Shown one piece after another: positions 26,327 to 35,207 of a stretch of DNA of 64,000 nucleotides. Source of the stretch: Lachnospiraceae bacterium (GTDB lineage Bacteria > Bacillota > Clostridia > Lachnospirales > Lachnospiraceae); NCBI GenBank assembly GCA_910573755.1, contig CAJTBO010000004.1:1-64000 (forward strand), written 5' to 3'. Below the pieces are notes generated by a model that saw only the letters and a program-made list of their open reading frames with translations, was not told where the DNA came from and made no database searches. Every line of letters starts with the position of its first letter. The first letter of the stretch is position 1. Made by a program: the position numbers and the translations under genes.

Positions 26327-27190
26327 CTATCCCCTGTTTTTAAAAAGCCTGACAGCGTATGCTGCCTTTTCTTTCATAAGTTCTCTCGCATACTCACAGA
26401 TTTCATGGAAATACGGCGGTTTCTCAGAATCCGCAATATATCCCGTCAGCTGTTTTGCAGGCTCGCATGCCATATAGGTATAATAATTGATCTTCCGGAT
26501 TCCGCCGTCAATACATCTCCACGTATCCTCTTCACTCAGCCCCGAACCGCCATGCATGACAAGCGGAAAATCCGGTAAGGCCTTTCTGATCGCGCTCAGC
26601 CGTTCATAATCCATTTGAGGCTTTTCGATATATATTCCATGTACGGAACCGAACGAGACAACCAGACTGTCCACTCCGGTCTTTCCGACATACTCCGCCG
26701 CCTTTTCCGGCTTTGTAAAAAAGTACTCCAATGTCTTCCCCTCCGGCAGCGCCCTTCCCTGCCCTTCCACATTGCTGGGCATTTCACCATATTCTCCTTC
26801 CACGGAAACCCCCTTCTCATGACAGACCTCCACCATCTTTTTTGTCCTCTGCACATTTTCTTCAAACGAAAAACGGGCAAAATCAGCCATAACAGAGGTA
26901 AAACCCAGACTCAGCGCTTTATAAATATATGTCTCTGTCGTCCCATGATCCAGATGAAGGGCACAGGGTACGGATGCCCTTTGGGCTGCCGCTTTCATCA
27001 GCGGTCCCATCATTTCAATAGGGGCATAGGGTTCATGGAGCTGCGCATGGCTTAATATCACAGGCATATTTTCTTCTTCCGCCGCTTCTATCACAGCCCT
27101 TAACATCGTAAGGCTCGTTGTATTGATCCCTGCCACCGCATAATTATTTTTTTCCGCATCATTCAGCAATTCTTTCGTATTTACCAGCAT
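26327..27190 (-). CDS. Class II ketose-bisphosphate aldolase family protein (third copy in operon order)
   Basis: A 287-residue class II (zinc) aldolase of the FbaA/GatY group. Motifs: ALHLDHGTTETYIYKAL with the catalytic Asp and zinc His, MADFARFSFEENV, VEGEYGEMPS with the zinc Glu, SFGSVHGIY with a second His, and VMHGGSGLSEED for zinc and phosphate. The ADF after VM differs from the IDGS of many fructose- or tagatose-bisphosphate aldolases, suggesting another substrate. The start overlaps the upstream kinase gene by 32 nt, with GGAG 8 nt before the ATG. It probably splits a phosphorylated sugar into triose units. Confidence 0.83.
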   Translation of the reverse strand: MLVNTKELLNDAEKNNYAVAGINTTSLTMLRAVIEAAEEENMPVILSHAQLHEPYAPIEMMGPLMKAAAQRASVPCALHLDHGTTETYIYKALSLGFTSVMADFARFSFEENVQRTKKMVEVCHEKGVSVEGEYGEMPSNVEGQGRALPEGKTLEYFFTKPEKAAEYVGKTGVDSLVVSFGSVHGIYIEKPQMDYERLSAIRKALPDFPLVMHGGSGLSEEDTWRCIDGGIRKINYYTYMACEPAKQLTGYIADSEKPPYFHEICEYARELMKEKAAYAVRLFKNRG

Positions 27191-28649
27191 TTTTCATTCT
27201 CCTGTTTTTCCATTCAAACATTTCCTTGAACTGTTCATATAATTCCCTGTAATACTCCCTGTATTTTTTATCCGGCATATATGTTCTGCCCAGCCGTAAC
27301 AGCTTTTCGGCGCCCTGTTCCAACGTATCAAAAACCCCCGCCTCTTTGCCCGCCAGCATGGCGCAGCCCATGACTCCCGCTTCGTTTCCCTCTACCGTTG
27401 CGACTGCCCGCTCCCATATATCAGCTTTTATCTGCATCCAGACAGGTGAAAATGCCGCGCCGCCCACAGTCCGTATATCCGGTATCACGATCCCGTTCTT
27501 TTCCATGATCTCCATATTCATCCTCATATGAAAAGCCGTCCCCTCCAGCATTGCCCGGAAAAGATCACTCAATGAGGTATCCAGCGTTATCCCGTACAGC
27601 ATTCCCTTCGCATCCAGGGAAAAACAGGGCGTCCCGGATACCGAGAAATCCGGTATTACAATGATCCCGGACGGTTTATCGGACACGCTTTGATCCAGTT
27701 CTTTATAGGAACATCCGCCGCCCAGCCGGTTTCTAAACCATTTTATGATCGAACCGCTGGTCAGACACAGCCCATATGTCGCATAGGTATCTTCCATAAT
27801 ATAAGGTATACAGCTGTAGTTGGATTCCATCATAAATGTCTCTCTGCAGGGTCCGTCCATGAGAACGCTGATCGTTTCGCAGCTTCCGGACACATTTACC
27901 GCGATCTTTTGGTCCGTCATACCGGCCCCCAATGCACAGCACCATCCGTCATGTCCTCCGGTCAGAATTTTAGCGTTCCCCGAAATCCCCAGTTCTTCTG
28001 CCAGTTCAGACCGGATCGTCCCGACCACAGTTCCAGAGGGAAACGCCTCTGACATCAGTTCCTTCTTCACTCCTGCCGCTTCGAAAACCGTATCATCCCA
28101 CTTCTTTTTTGTGATATCAAAAGCCATCGTCCTTGCCGCCAGAGAATAGCTGATCCCACGCATTCCTGTCAGCATGTAAATGATAAAGTCCTCATACAGG
28201 AAGATTTTTTTAATGTTTTTATAATACTCCTCCCGCTCCCGTATCCACATCAGCTTTTCTATCGTATACGTCCCGTTCGGCACATTTCCGGTCTTTTCAT
28301 ATATTTTTTGTCTGCCCAGTTTTTTACAAAGCCGTCTGCTCTCCTCCATTCCCCTTATATCGTTAAATAAAAGAGAGGGGGCAACAACTCTGTCATGCTC
28401 ATCCAGCCCTACTCCCGCCTCACCTATGGCGGATACCGCCAGCGCTTCTATGGGTTCTGTTGTCCGTGCTGCCGCTTCCCGCAGTGCCTCTTTTGTTTTC
28501 TCCCACACCAGATTCCCATCCAGTTCGTAACGTCCGTTCTCTGCCATACAATCATATTCCCGTCTGGCAAGTACAATCCTGCTGCCCTTTTCATTGAACA
28601 GCGCGCACTTTACTCCGCTGGACCCGATATCCAACCCTCCGAACACCAT
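27159..28649 (-). CDS. FGGY-family carbohydrate kinase (proximal)
   Basis: A 496-residue FGGY kinase starting FGGLDIGSSGVKCALFNEKG, with LTGGHDGWCCALGAGM, NVSGSCETISVL and RTVGGAAFSPVWMQI. It is clearly paralogous to the kinase two genes downstream but well diverged, so the two probably have different substrates. Its 3' end overlaps the following aldolase by 32 nt, while 40 nt separate it from the aldolase upstream. It belongs to the nine-gene sugar uptake and breakdown operon. The sugar is unknown. Confidence 0.85.
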   Translation of the reverse strand: MVFGGLDIGSSGVKCALFNEKGSRIVLARREYDCMAENGRYELDGNLVWEKTKEALREAAARTTEPIEALAVSAIGEAGVGLDEHDRVVAPSLLFNDIRGMEESRRLCKKLGRQKIYEKTGNVPNGTYTIEKLMWIREREEYYKNIKKIFLYEDFIIYMLTGMRGISYSLAARTMAFDITKKKWDDTVFEAAGVKKELMSEAFPSGTVVGTIRSELAEELGISGNAKILTGGHDGWCCALGAGMTDQKIAVNVSGSCETISVLMDGPCRETFMMESNYSCIPYIMEDTYATYGLCLTSGSIIKWFRNRLGGGCSYKELDQSVSDKPSGIIVIPDFSVSGTPCFSLDAKGMLYGITLDTSLSDLFRAMLEGTAFHMRMNMEIMEKNGIVIPDIRTVGGAAFSPVWMQIKADIWERAVATVEGNEAGVMGCAMLAGKEAGVFDTLEQGAEKLLRLGRTYMPDKKYREYYRELYEQFKEMFEWKNRRMKNAGKYERIAE

Positions 28650-28689
28650 GCTCCCACCCCTTTCGCCCGGTTCCTTTCCACATTTAAAT

Positions 28690-29550
28690 TTACCGGAAAA
28701 TATATCCGTTACTCAGCAGGCGAATCGTCTCTTTTGCCGACTCTTTCATTGCTTTTTTCGCAATCGCTTCTATCTCATGATAGTAAAGAGGCCTTTCCGC
28801 ATCTACTGCTTCCATGATTGCCTTCTGCGCACTGGTAGAAACTTTTGTATAGACATTTACCTTACTGAGGCCGTATGTAATCGCTTCTTTCATCTGTTCC
28901 GGTGCCACGCCGGAAGAACCATGCATCACCAGCGCACAGTCCGATGCCTTTCTTAAGCGCCTCAGATGTTCCATATCCAATACCGGTTTTGCCACAGTCA
29001 TCCCGTGTACTGTCCCAAAGGATACCGTCAGCGCATCCGCCCCTGTTATCTCGATAAACTTTTCGATTTCGTCAGGATCTGTAAAAAATTCCTTCAATTC
29101 CAGATTCCCCTCCGCCTTTTCCACCATATCTACATTAGGCATTCTTCCCACAAGCCCTTCCACCGTTACGCCGATACTGTGGCAGAACGCAACACACATT
29201 TTTACAATCTCCGCATTTTCCTCAAAACTGCGGTCCGAAAAATCCGCCATTACAGAAGTATATCCCGCTTTGACCGCCTTCATAATATAATCAATACTGG
29301 TGCCGTGATCCAGGTGCAGGCACACCGGCACCTTTGCCTCCTCAGCCATACGCGCCATAACAGGGCCAAGTTTTTCAACAGGGCCAAAGGCATCATACAG
29401 CTGGGCCTGTCCGATGATCACAGGCGCATTCATCTCCTCCGCCGCCTGCAGTACCGCCTCGCATGTATCCAGTGTAGGCGTTGTAAAACCCGCCACTGCA
29501 TAATGATTCTTTTCCGCATCCTCAATTAACGATTTTAAATTTACCAACAT
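28690..29550 (-). CDS. Class II ketose-bisphosphate aldolase family protein (second copy)
   Basis: A 286-residue class II aldolase with CLHLDHGTSIDYIMKAV, MADFSDRSFEENAEIV, VEGLVGRMPNVD where the zinc Glu is in EGL, SFGTVHGMTV and MHGSSGVAPEQM. The phosphate loop reads HGSSG instead of HGGSG. It resembles the last aldolase of the operon more than the first one in the MADF motif. It follows the permease gene after 20 nt. Likely role: retro-aldol cleavage of a keto-sugar phosphate made by one of the FGGY kinases. Confidence 0.83.
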   Translation of the reverse strand: MLVNLKSLIEDAEKNHYAVAGFTTPTLDTCEAVLQAAEEMNAPVIIGQAQLYDAFGPVEKLGPVMARMAEEAKVPVCLHLDHGTSIDYIMKAVKAGYTSVMADFSDRSFEENAEIVKMCVAFCHSIGVTVEGLVGRMPNVDMVEKAEGNLELKEFFTDPDEIEKFIEITGADALTVSFGTVHGMTVAKPVLDMEHLRRLRKASDCALVMHGSSGVAPEQMKEAITYGLSKVNVYTKVSTSAQKAIMEAVDAERPLYYHEIEAIAKKAMKESAKETIRLLSNGYIFR

Positions 29551-29569
29551 ATTCTTATTATCTTTCCTT

Positions 29570-30544
29570 TCATGATTTCATTGTCCGTTTTTTACGCATT
29601 ACATCTATGATCACCGATATGGCAACAACAAGCCCTTTTACGATCAACTGGTAAAAGGAATTCAGATTGATCAGATTCAGTCCGTTATTGATAACCCCTA
29701 TCATCAGAACACCTATCATCGTGCCGCCGATACGCCCGATACCGCCCGACATACTGGCGCCTCCCAGAGCCGTGGCCGCAATGGCATCCAATTCAAAATT
29801 CTGGCCAAGTGTCGGTGAGCCTGAACCCAGCCTCGCCGTCCATATCACGCCGCAGAATGCCGCAAAAAATCCTCCGATCAGATAGGGTATCGCCGTTATA
29901 ACCCTTACATTGATACCTGAATACTCTGCCGCCAGTTCATTTCCTCCTATTGCGTACAGATATGTCCCCACTCTTGTCTTATACATCAAAATACATATCA
30001 GTATCACAAAAAATACCGAATAGGCAACCGTTATGGAAACCCCGCCGAAAAACGTAGTAGTCCCCAGTTTTGTAAAGGATTCTTCGGAACATCTTACAGG
30101 CGCGCCGTCACATATAACCTGACAAAGGCCTCTGCCTATGTTCTGCGTTGCCAGTGTCGCGATAAAAGCAGGTATCTTGATGTAGGCGATCAGTACCGCA
30201 TTCACCGCCCCTACCAGCAGGCCTATCGCAAGACAGAGAATAATCACCTGCCAAACCGGATATTTCCCGGAACCTATCAGTGTTGCGCATATAATTCCTG
30301 ATAATCCGACAGTGGAGCCTACCGATATATCGATCAGTCCCAGTATGATCACCATTGTCAGCGCACATGCCAGCATCATATTCGTAGATACCGATTTTAA
30401 AATATTGAGGAAGTTATCCTTTGAAATAAATTTATCTGACATAAGTGTCACTATTACACACAATGCCATAAGCCCTAACAGCGAACCCAGATTCATTTGA
30501 AACCATCCGATGACGGGATTCATTTTTTTATTCATTTGCTTCAT
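29570..30544 (-). CDS. Sugar ABC transporter permease, RbsC type
   Basis: A 324-residue integral membrane permease of the ribose/xylose/autoinducer-2 family. Many hydrophobic segments are visible, as is the family signature in GGNELAAEYSGINVRVITA (the EAA-like loop contacting the ATPase), and the region DAIAATALGGASMSGGIGRI is highly typical. The ATG at 30544 has GGGAGG 7 nt upstream and overlaps the end of the ATPase gene. It forms the channel for the substrate delivered by the lipoprotein at 32955-34004. Confidence 0.9.
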   Translation of the reverse strand: MKQMNKKMNPVIGWFQMNLGSLLGLMALCVIVTLMSDKFISKDNFLNILKSVSTNMMLACALTMVIILGLIDISVGSTVGLSGIICATLIGSGKYPVWQVIILCLAIGLLVGAVNAVLIAYIKIPAFIATLATQNIGRGLCQVICDGAPVRCSEESFTKLGTTTFFGGVSITVAYSVFFVILICILMYKTRVGTYLYAIGGNELAAEYSGINVRVITAIPYLIGGFFAAFCGVIWTARLGSGSPTLGQNFELDAIAATALGGASMSGGIGRIGGTMIGVLMIGVINNGLNLINLNSFYQLIVKGLVVAISVIIDVMRKKRTMKS

Positions 30545-32039
30545 TTGTTTTCCTCCCTGCTGCATAATCCATAATTATTTCCTGACTGAATTCCGCCCGT
30601 TCGATCTCGCCTCTGATACGGCCTTCCCCCATAATGTAGATCCGGTCGCACATATTGATCACCTCCGGAAGTTCCGAAGAAACAAGAATAATGGAAACAC
30701 CTTCTCCCGCCAGTTGGTTTATGATCCTGTATATCTCGGATTTTGACCCAACATCGATCCCTCTTGTAGGTTCATCCAGAATGATCACCTTCGGTCTGCC
30801 GGCAAGCCATTTCCCGAGCACCACCTTCTGCTGGTTGCCGCCGCTCAGATTTCCCACCATCTGTTCCCCTGATGTCACTTTAATGGAAAACGCATCCACA
30901 TAATGATTAACGATCCCGGCTCTCTTTGCCTTATTTACCCGGATTCCCTTTATGATCTCCTTCAGTGCCACCAGTGTCATATTAAAGGCAACCGAATTGA
31001 TCAGCACCAGCCCTTCATTTTTCCGGTCCTCAGGTATATAGGCAATTCCGGCTTCTATGGCGTCTTTTGGTTTTCTGATATCCACTTCGTTTCCATCCAG
31101 ATAAATACTGCCGCCGCTTCTTTTTAATATGCCGAAGATCGTCTTCATCACTTCGGTCCGCCCCGCTCCTATCAGTCCTGAAAAACCTATGATCTCTCCG
31201 TATCTGGCATAAAAATCCACCTTTTCAAACAGCCTGCCGCAGGAAAGCCCTTTTACCTCCAAGGAAACATCCCCGATCGGATTTTCCGTCTTAATGTAGT
31301 ATTTTGTAAGTTCCCTGCCCACCATCATATTGATCAGCTGCTCTGAGGTTACCTCCTTTATCGGGCATGTCCGGATCGTATGTCCGTCTCTGAGTACCGT
31401 TACCCGGTCAGCGATTTCATACAGCTCGGATATTTTATGGGAAATATAAATGATCCCCACCTTCTTTTCTTTCAGCAGCCGGATTGTTCTGAACAGAAAT
31501 TCCACTTCATGTTCGGATAAGGAAGAAGTCGGCTCATCCATCACGATAATTCTGGCATCCGTGGACACCGCCTTGATGATCTCCACAAGCTGCTGCATCC
31601 CTATTGAAAGTTCGGAGATCAGCATATCAGGCGAAAGACTCAAACCAAACTCCTGCATAATTTCTTTCGTTCCGGCATACATTTTCTTTTTATCCAGAAA
31701 TCCTGCTTTATTCCTAAGTTCTCTGCCAAGAAATATATTTTCCGCAATAGAACGAAACGGCACCAGCACGATCTCCTGGTGTATGATCCGTATATCTCTG
31801 TTCTGTGCGTCCACGACAGAACTGATCTTCACTTCCTCCTCTCCAAGAAAGATTTTTCCGCTGTCCGCATTGTGGATTCCTCCGAGAATCTTGATCAGTG
31901 TAGATTTTCCGGCTCCGTTTTCTCCTAAAAGTGCATGCACCTCCCCTTCTCTCAATTCCAGATTCACCTGATCCAATACTTTGACTCCGGGAAATGATTT
32001 GCAGATATCCTGCATCTTTAAAACCACCGCACCATCCAT
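30528..32039 (-). CDS. Sugar ABC transporter ATP-binding protein, RbsA type
   Basis: A 503-residue duplicated ABC ATPase. The first half has Walker A GENGAGKSTLIKI, signature LSIGMQQLVEI and Walker B IIVMDEPTSSL. The second has a degenerate Walker A (GLIGAGRTEVM), signature NLSGGNQQKVVLGKWL and Walker B VIILDEPTRGIDVG. This asymmetry is normal for RbsA/MglA/XylG proteins, which power monosaccharide import. It pairs with the overlapping permease gene and follows the first aldolase. Confidence 0.92.
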   Translation of the reverse strand: MDGAVVLKMQDICKSFPGVKVLDQVNLELREGEVHALLGENGAGKSTLIKILGGIHNADSGKIFLGEEEVKISSVVDAQNRDIRIIHQEIVLVPFRSIAENIFLGRELRNKAGFLDKKKMYAGTKEIMQEFGLSLSPDMLISELSIGMQQLVEIIKAVSTDARIIVMDEPTSSLSEHEVEFLFRTIRLLKEKKVGIIYISHKISELYEIADRVTVLRDGHTIRTCPIKEVTSEQLINMMVGRELTKYYIKTENPIGDVSLEVKGLSCGRLFEKVDFYARYGEIIGFSGLIGAGRTEVMKTIFGILKRSGGSIYLDGNEVDIRKPKDAIEAGIAYIPEDRKNEGLVLINSVAFNMTLVALKEIIKGIRVNKAKRAGIVNHYVDAFSIKVTSGEQMVGNLSGGNQQKVVLGKWLAGRPKVIILDEPTRGIDVGSKSEIYRIINQLAGEGVSIILVSSELPEVINMCDRIYIMGEGRIRGEIERAEFSQEIIMDYAAGRKTNEANE

Positions 32040-32066
32040 ATCTCCACCTCCTTCTGTCCTTTATCT

Positions 32067-32942
32067 TCATCTGGAATTCAGGAATATTTCCATCGCTTCC
32101 TTTACTTTTTCCTCCATCACTTCCATTGCCAGTCTGGCAAGCCTGCCGTAATGGACCGGTTCACCGCCAGCTCTTTTTATCACTTCAAACAAGACCGGCG
32201 CCGGCGCCGTATCCATGGCCGTAAAATAATTGATCTTACGGATTCCCGCCGTAACAGCAGCCCTGGTCTGCTCTTTTCCTGTTCCCGAGCCGCCATGCAT
32301 TACAAGCGCGGTTCCCTCCGGCATAAGCGCTTTAATCCGCTCTACCCGCTCTATATCCAGCTTCGGTTCCCCTTCATAGCTTCCGTGTACCGTTCCGAAA
32401 GATACAGCCAGCGCGTCCACTCCTGTCTGCTTCGCAAAATCCGCCGCTTCTTCCGGATCTGTAAAATATTTTTCCAGATTACTCAGATCACTTTTCTCAT
32501 GCCCGTTGGCACAACCTGCCATATTGTTCGGCATCGCCCCTATTTCCGCTTCCACCGAAATCCCGAGCGGATGCACCAGTTCCACAAACCGTTTCACTTT
32601 CTCCATATTCTGTCCGTGCGGCAGATTAGAGCAGTCATACATAATAGAAGTAAATCCAAGACGGACCGCTTTCATCAGATACGGAAACGTCTCACCATGG
32701 TCGATATGAACCGCCACAGGCACCTTCGCATTTTTTGCATACTCTGTCATCAGCGGCGCTATCACCTCTATCGGTATCACTTCCTCTTCATTTTCCGCAT
32801 GGTTCAGGACTACGGGGGCCCCCAGCCCCTCGGCGGCATGTATTACCGCCCGAAGGGTTTCCAGTGTGGGGGTGTTGAAGGACCCGACCGCATATTTATG
32901 GCATTCACAATCTTTTAATATCTCTTTCAAAGAGACCAGCAT
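32067..32942 (-). CDS. Class II ketose-bisphosphate aldolase family protein (first copy)
   Basis: A 291-residue class II aldolase with VHIDHGETFPYLMKAV, MYDCSNLPHGQNME, VEAEIGAMPNN, SFGTVHGSYEG and VMHGGSGTGKEQ. It keeps the EAE zinc-Glu motif and an MYDCS segment closer to the MIDGS of classical GatY/FbaA than the two other copies, and is the most divergent of the three. It sits between the binding-protein and ATPase genes, an unusual place for a catabolic enzyme and a sign that transport and cleavage are co-regulated. Confidence 0.84.
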   Translation of the reverse strand: MLVSLKEILKDCECHKYAVGSFNTPTLETLRAVIHAAEGLGAPVVLNHAENEEEVIPIEVIAPLMTEYAKNAKVPVAVHIDHGETFPYLMKAVRLGFTSIMYDCSNLPHGQNMEKVKRFVELVHPLGISVEAEIGAMPNNMAGCANGHEKSDLSNLEKYFTDPEEAADFAKQTGVDALAVSFGTVHGSYEGEPKLDIERVERIKALMPEGTALVMHGGSGTGKEQTRAAVTAGIRKINYFTAMDTAPAPVLFEVIKRAGGEPVHYGRLARLAMEVMEEKVKEAMEIFLNSR

Positions 32943-32954
32943 ACGACTTCTCCT

Positions 32955-34004
32955 TTACTGCCATTCATCAATTCCGTATTCCTCAACATTTTCCGCTGTA
33001 ATGCTGAATGCTTCAATAGAAGTGTTAAATTCCACCTCTTCCCCATTGATCAGCTTGAAGCAGTTTTCTGCTCCGATTCTACCGATGCTCAGCGGAGACT
33101 GTCCCGAACTCTGTACAAAACCGTCCTGTCCCAAAACGGCTTTTGCATCCGGTGATCCATCCTTACCGTAAACGGCAACTTCTCCGGCTTTCCCTGCTTC
33201 TTTAATAGCCTGAATAACGCCAAATGCGGACTGATCATTCACACAGTAAAATAAATCAATATCATCATGAGCCTGCAGCATATCTGTCGCCTGTGTGAAG
33301 GACTGTTCCATATTTCCTTTTCCGTCTGCCTCCGCCACATTTACATAAGCATCCGGATCAGCGGCTTTTTCTTTGATTGCATCCCAGAACGCATTCACTG
33401 TAACAATACAGGACTCTGATGTCGGAGAATGCATGATGCCGATCTTTGCGCCGTCAGGGAAACGTTCTACCACATCTTCGCCGGACACATATCCCAATCC
33501 GTAGTTATCGGAAGCCACGATAGCGTCTACTACATCATAGTCTTCCTCGCTGACCACGTTATCGATATTTACGACATATACTCCCGCGTCTTTACATGCC
33601 TGCATGATATTGCGGCTTCCCGCGGAATCAACAGGAATAAATAAAACAGCTTTTACTCCCATGCTTATCATATCATCGATCTGAGCCGCCTGAACCGAAG
33701 CATCCATCTGCGGATCAAACTTCACAAGTTCCGCGCCGTTAGCTTCCACCACTTCCTCAATCGCGCTGCCCACCGCGGAGAAATACGGATTTACCAGAGT
33801 CATCGGGGAATATCCTATCATAATCTTCTCCGTATCCGTTGTTTCCGTTTCAGCTTCCGCCTCTTCTCCCTCTGCCGCAGCTTCCACCGTCTGCTGTTCT
33901 TCTTCCGCTGCCGGCTCCGGTGCGGTTTCCTGCTGTCCGCAGGCAGCCAATGCCAATGCAAGTATTGTTCCCATTGCCAGAGTTTTGAATTTTTTCAGTC
34001 TCAT
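32955..34004 (-). CDS. Sugar ABC transporter substrate-binding lipoprotein, RbsB type
   Basis: A 349-residue periplasmic-binding-protein-like lipoprotein. The signal peptide (RLKKFKTLAMGTILALAL) ends in the lipobox LAAC with lipidated Cys22, followed by an acidic Glu/Ala/Thr-rich linker to about residue 58. The type 1 binding fold begins at IMIGYSPMTLVNPYFSAVG and contains DASVQAAQIDDMISMGVKAV and VNDQSAFGVIQAIKEAG, typical of ribose-type binders. It is the first gene of the operon and determines which sugar is captured. Confidence 0.9.
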   Translation of the reverse strand: MRLKKFKTLAMGTILALALAACGQQETAPEPAAEEEQQTVEAAAEGEEAEAETETTDTEKIMIGYSPMTLVNPYFSAVGSAIEEVVEANGAELVKFDPQMDASVQAAQIDDMISMGVKAVLFIPVDSAGSRNIMQACKDAGVYVVNIDNVVSEEDYDVVDAIVASDNYGLGYVSGEDVVERFPDGAKIGIMHSPTSESCIVTVNAFWDAIKEKAADPDAYVNVAEADGKGNMEQSFTQATDMLQAHDDIDLFYCVNDQSAFGVIQAIKEAGKAGEVAVYGKDGSPDAKAVLGQDGFVQSSGQSPLSIGRIGAENCFKLINGEEVEFNTSIEAFSITAENVEEYGIDEWQ

Positions 34005-34314
34005 TTCTTAACCTCCCATTTTTTATTTGTTTTAAAGACTCTCTGTTACAAGCAAAAGAATATCATTAAAATATCATAATTGCAATATATTAGATAATTT
34101 ATTATATCATATATCACTTATTTACATCATTTTATGATATTTTATGATATTCATTCTCCATTTTTACAACAATTTCTTTTTTAATCCGAATTTTTCTCTT
34201 TTCATTTTTATCTAATATCTTAATGATAATTATTTTATAAAAATGCATTTTTACGTTGCATTTATGATATTTTTATAGTAATTTTATAATAGGACTTTAT
34301 AAGGGGGTATGTAC
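34005..34314. promoter_or_regulatory. Divergent A+T-rich promoter with repeated TTTATGATAT motifs
   Basis: About 300 bp without a gene between the sugar operon and its divergent regulator. TTTATGATAT occurs in tandem at 34131-34140 and 34141-34150 and again at 34261-34270, with ATATCATAAT, its near-complement, at 34071-34080 and related ATATCAT sequences at 34105-34116. Such spaced copies are the expected arrangement for a DeoR-family operator controlling both directions. A GGGGG ribosome site lies at 34303-34307. Confidence 0.6.
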
Positions 34315-35106
34315 ATGCGTTCATCCAATGAAATGGTATCGCAGAGAAGAGATAAGGTTTTAGATTATATTTCAACAACAGGGAAAACTACCACAGAACT
34401 TTTGGCGAAAGAATTTGGTGTTTCCATTATGACAGCCAGACGTGATCTGTTATATTTAATGGAAAAAAAACTGATACGCAAGTCTTCCTCCGGTCTGTTC
34501 ATGGTGGACAATAATACAGTATTTATGAAGGATTTTAATTTCCGTCTTCAGCAGCATACACCTGAAAAGCAGGCGATCGCCAGAGAATGTCTGCAGTTTA
34601 TCAAAGACGGCGATCTGATCGGCACCGATGCCAGTACCAGCGTCCTCACGCTCTGCAAAATGATACCCCCGGAATATCGCCTCACTCTGGTAACGCTCAG
34701 TCAGATGCTTCCTATGATGATGGAAGACCATCCCAATGTCACAACGGTTTCCACCGGCGGCATCAGCCTGAAAGGACATGCATCCTATGTGGGCTCTATT
34801 GCCATATCCACATTATCCACCTTTCATTTTGACAAGACCTTTCTTTCCACAAGTGCATTTGATCCTGCTCTGGGTCTGTGTGATTATTCGGAAGAACTGA
34901 GTAACAAATCCAAACTTATGGAACACTCCGCTGAAACTTATCTTCTGTGTGACAGTTCAAAGCTGGGGAAAAATTCTTTACATTATCTTTTCATTCCGGC
35001 CAATATCACTGCTATCATTACAGACTGGAAAATCACTCCGGAACAGTTAAGCAACCTGCACAGATATAACTATAATGTCATCGTAGCCCCGCCGGCTGCC
35101 AGATAA
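34315..35106 (+). CDS. DeoR/GlpR-family transcriptional regulator
   Basis: A 263-residue regulator. The N-terminal winged helix (RRDKVLDYISTTGKTTTELL, FGVSIMTARRDLLYL) binds DNA, and the C-terminal sugar-phosphate-sensing domain follows (DLIGTDASTSVLTLCKMI, VSTGGISLKGHASYVG, LLCDSSKLGKNSLHYLF). The ATG at 34315 is 7 nt after GGGGG; an ATG 6 nt earlier is too close to it. It is divergent from the transporter/aldolase/kinase operon, so it probably represses that operon until a phosphorylated intermediate accumulates. Confidence 0.88.
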   Translation: MRSSNEMVSQRRDKVLDYISTTGKTTTELLAKEFGVSIMTARRDLLYLMEKKLIRKSSSGLFMVDNNTVFMKDFNFRLQQHTPEKQAIARECLQFIKDGDLIGTDASTSVLTLCKMIPPEYRLTLVTLSQMLPMMMEDHPNVTTVSTGGISLKGHASYVGSIAISTLSTFHFDKTFLSTSAFDPALGLCDYSEELSNKSKLMEHSAETYLLCDSSKLGKNSLHYLFIPANITAIITDWKITPEQLSNLHRYNYNVIVAPPAAR

Positions 35107-35137
35107 GTTGTAAAAGACATAATGATCATAAAAAAAT

Positions 35138-35178
35138 CACTGCAAAGCCCACCGGATAAATACCGGCACTCTGCAGTG
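35138..35178. terminator. Bidirectional terminator between convergent genes
   Basis: CACTGCA (35138-35144) pairs with TGCAGTG (35172-35178), with an inner CCGG/CCGG. A-rich sequence on the left gives a T-run for minus-strand transcripts. It separates the deoR-like gene from the end of the glycosylation operon. Confidence 0.65.
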
Positions 35179-35207
35179 TTCTATTTATAATATTCTTATA
35201 TAACTCC

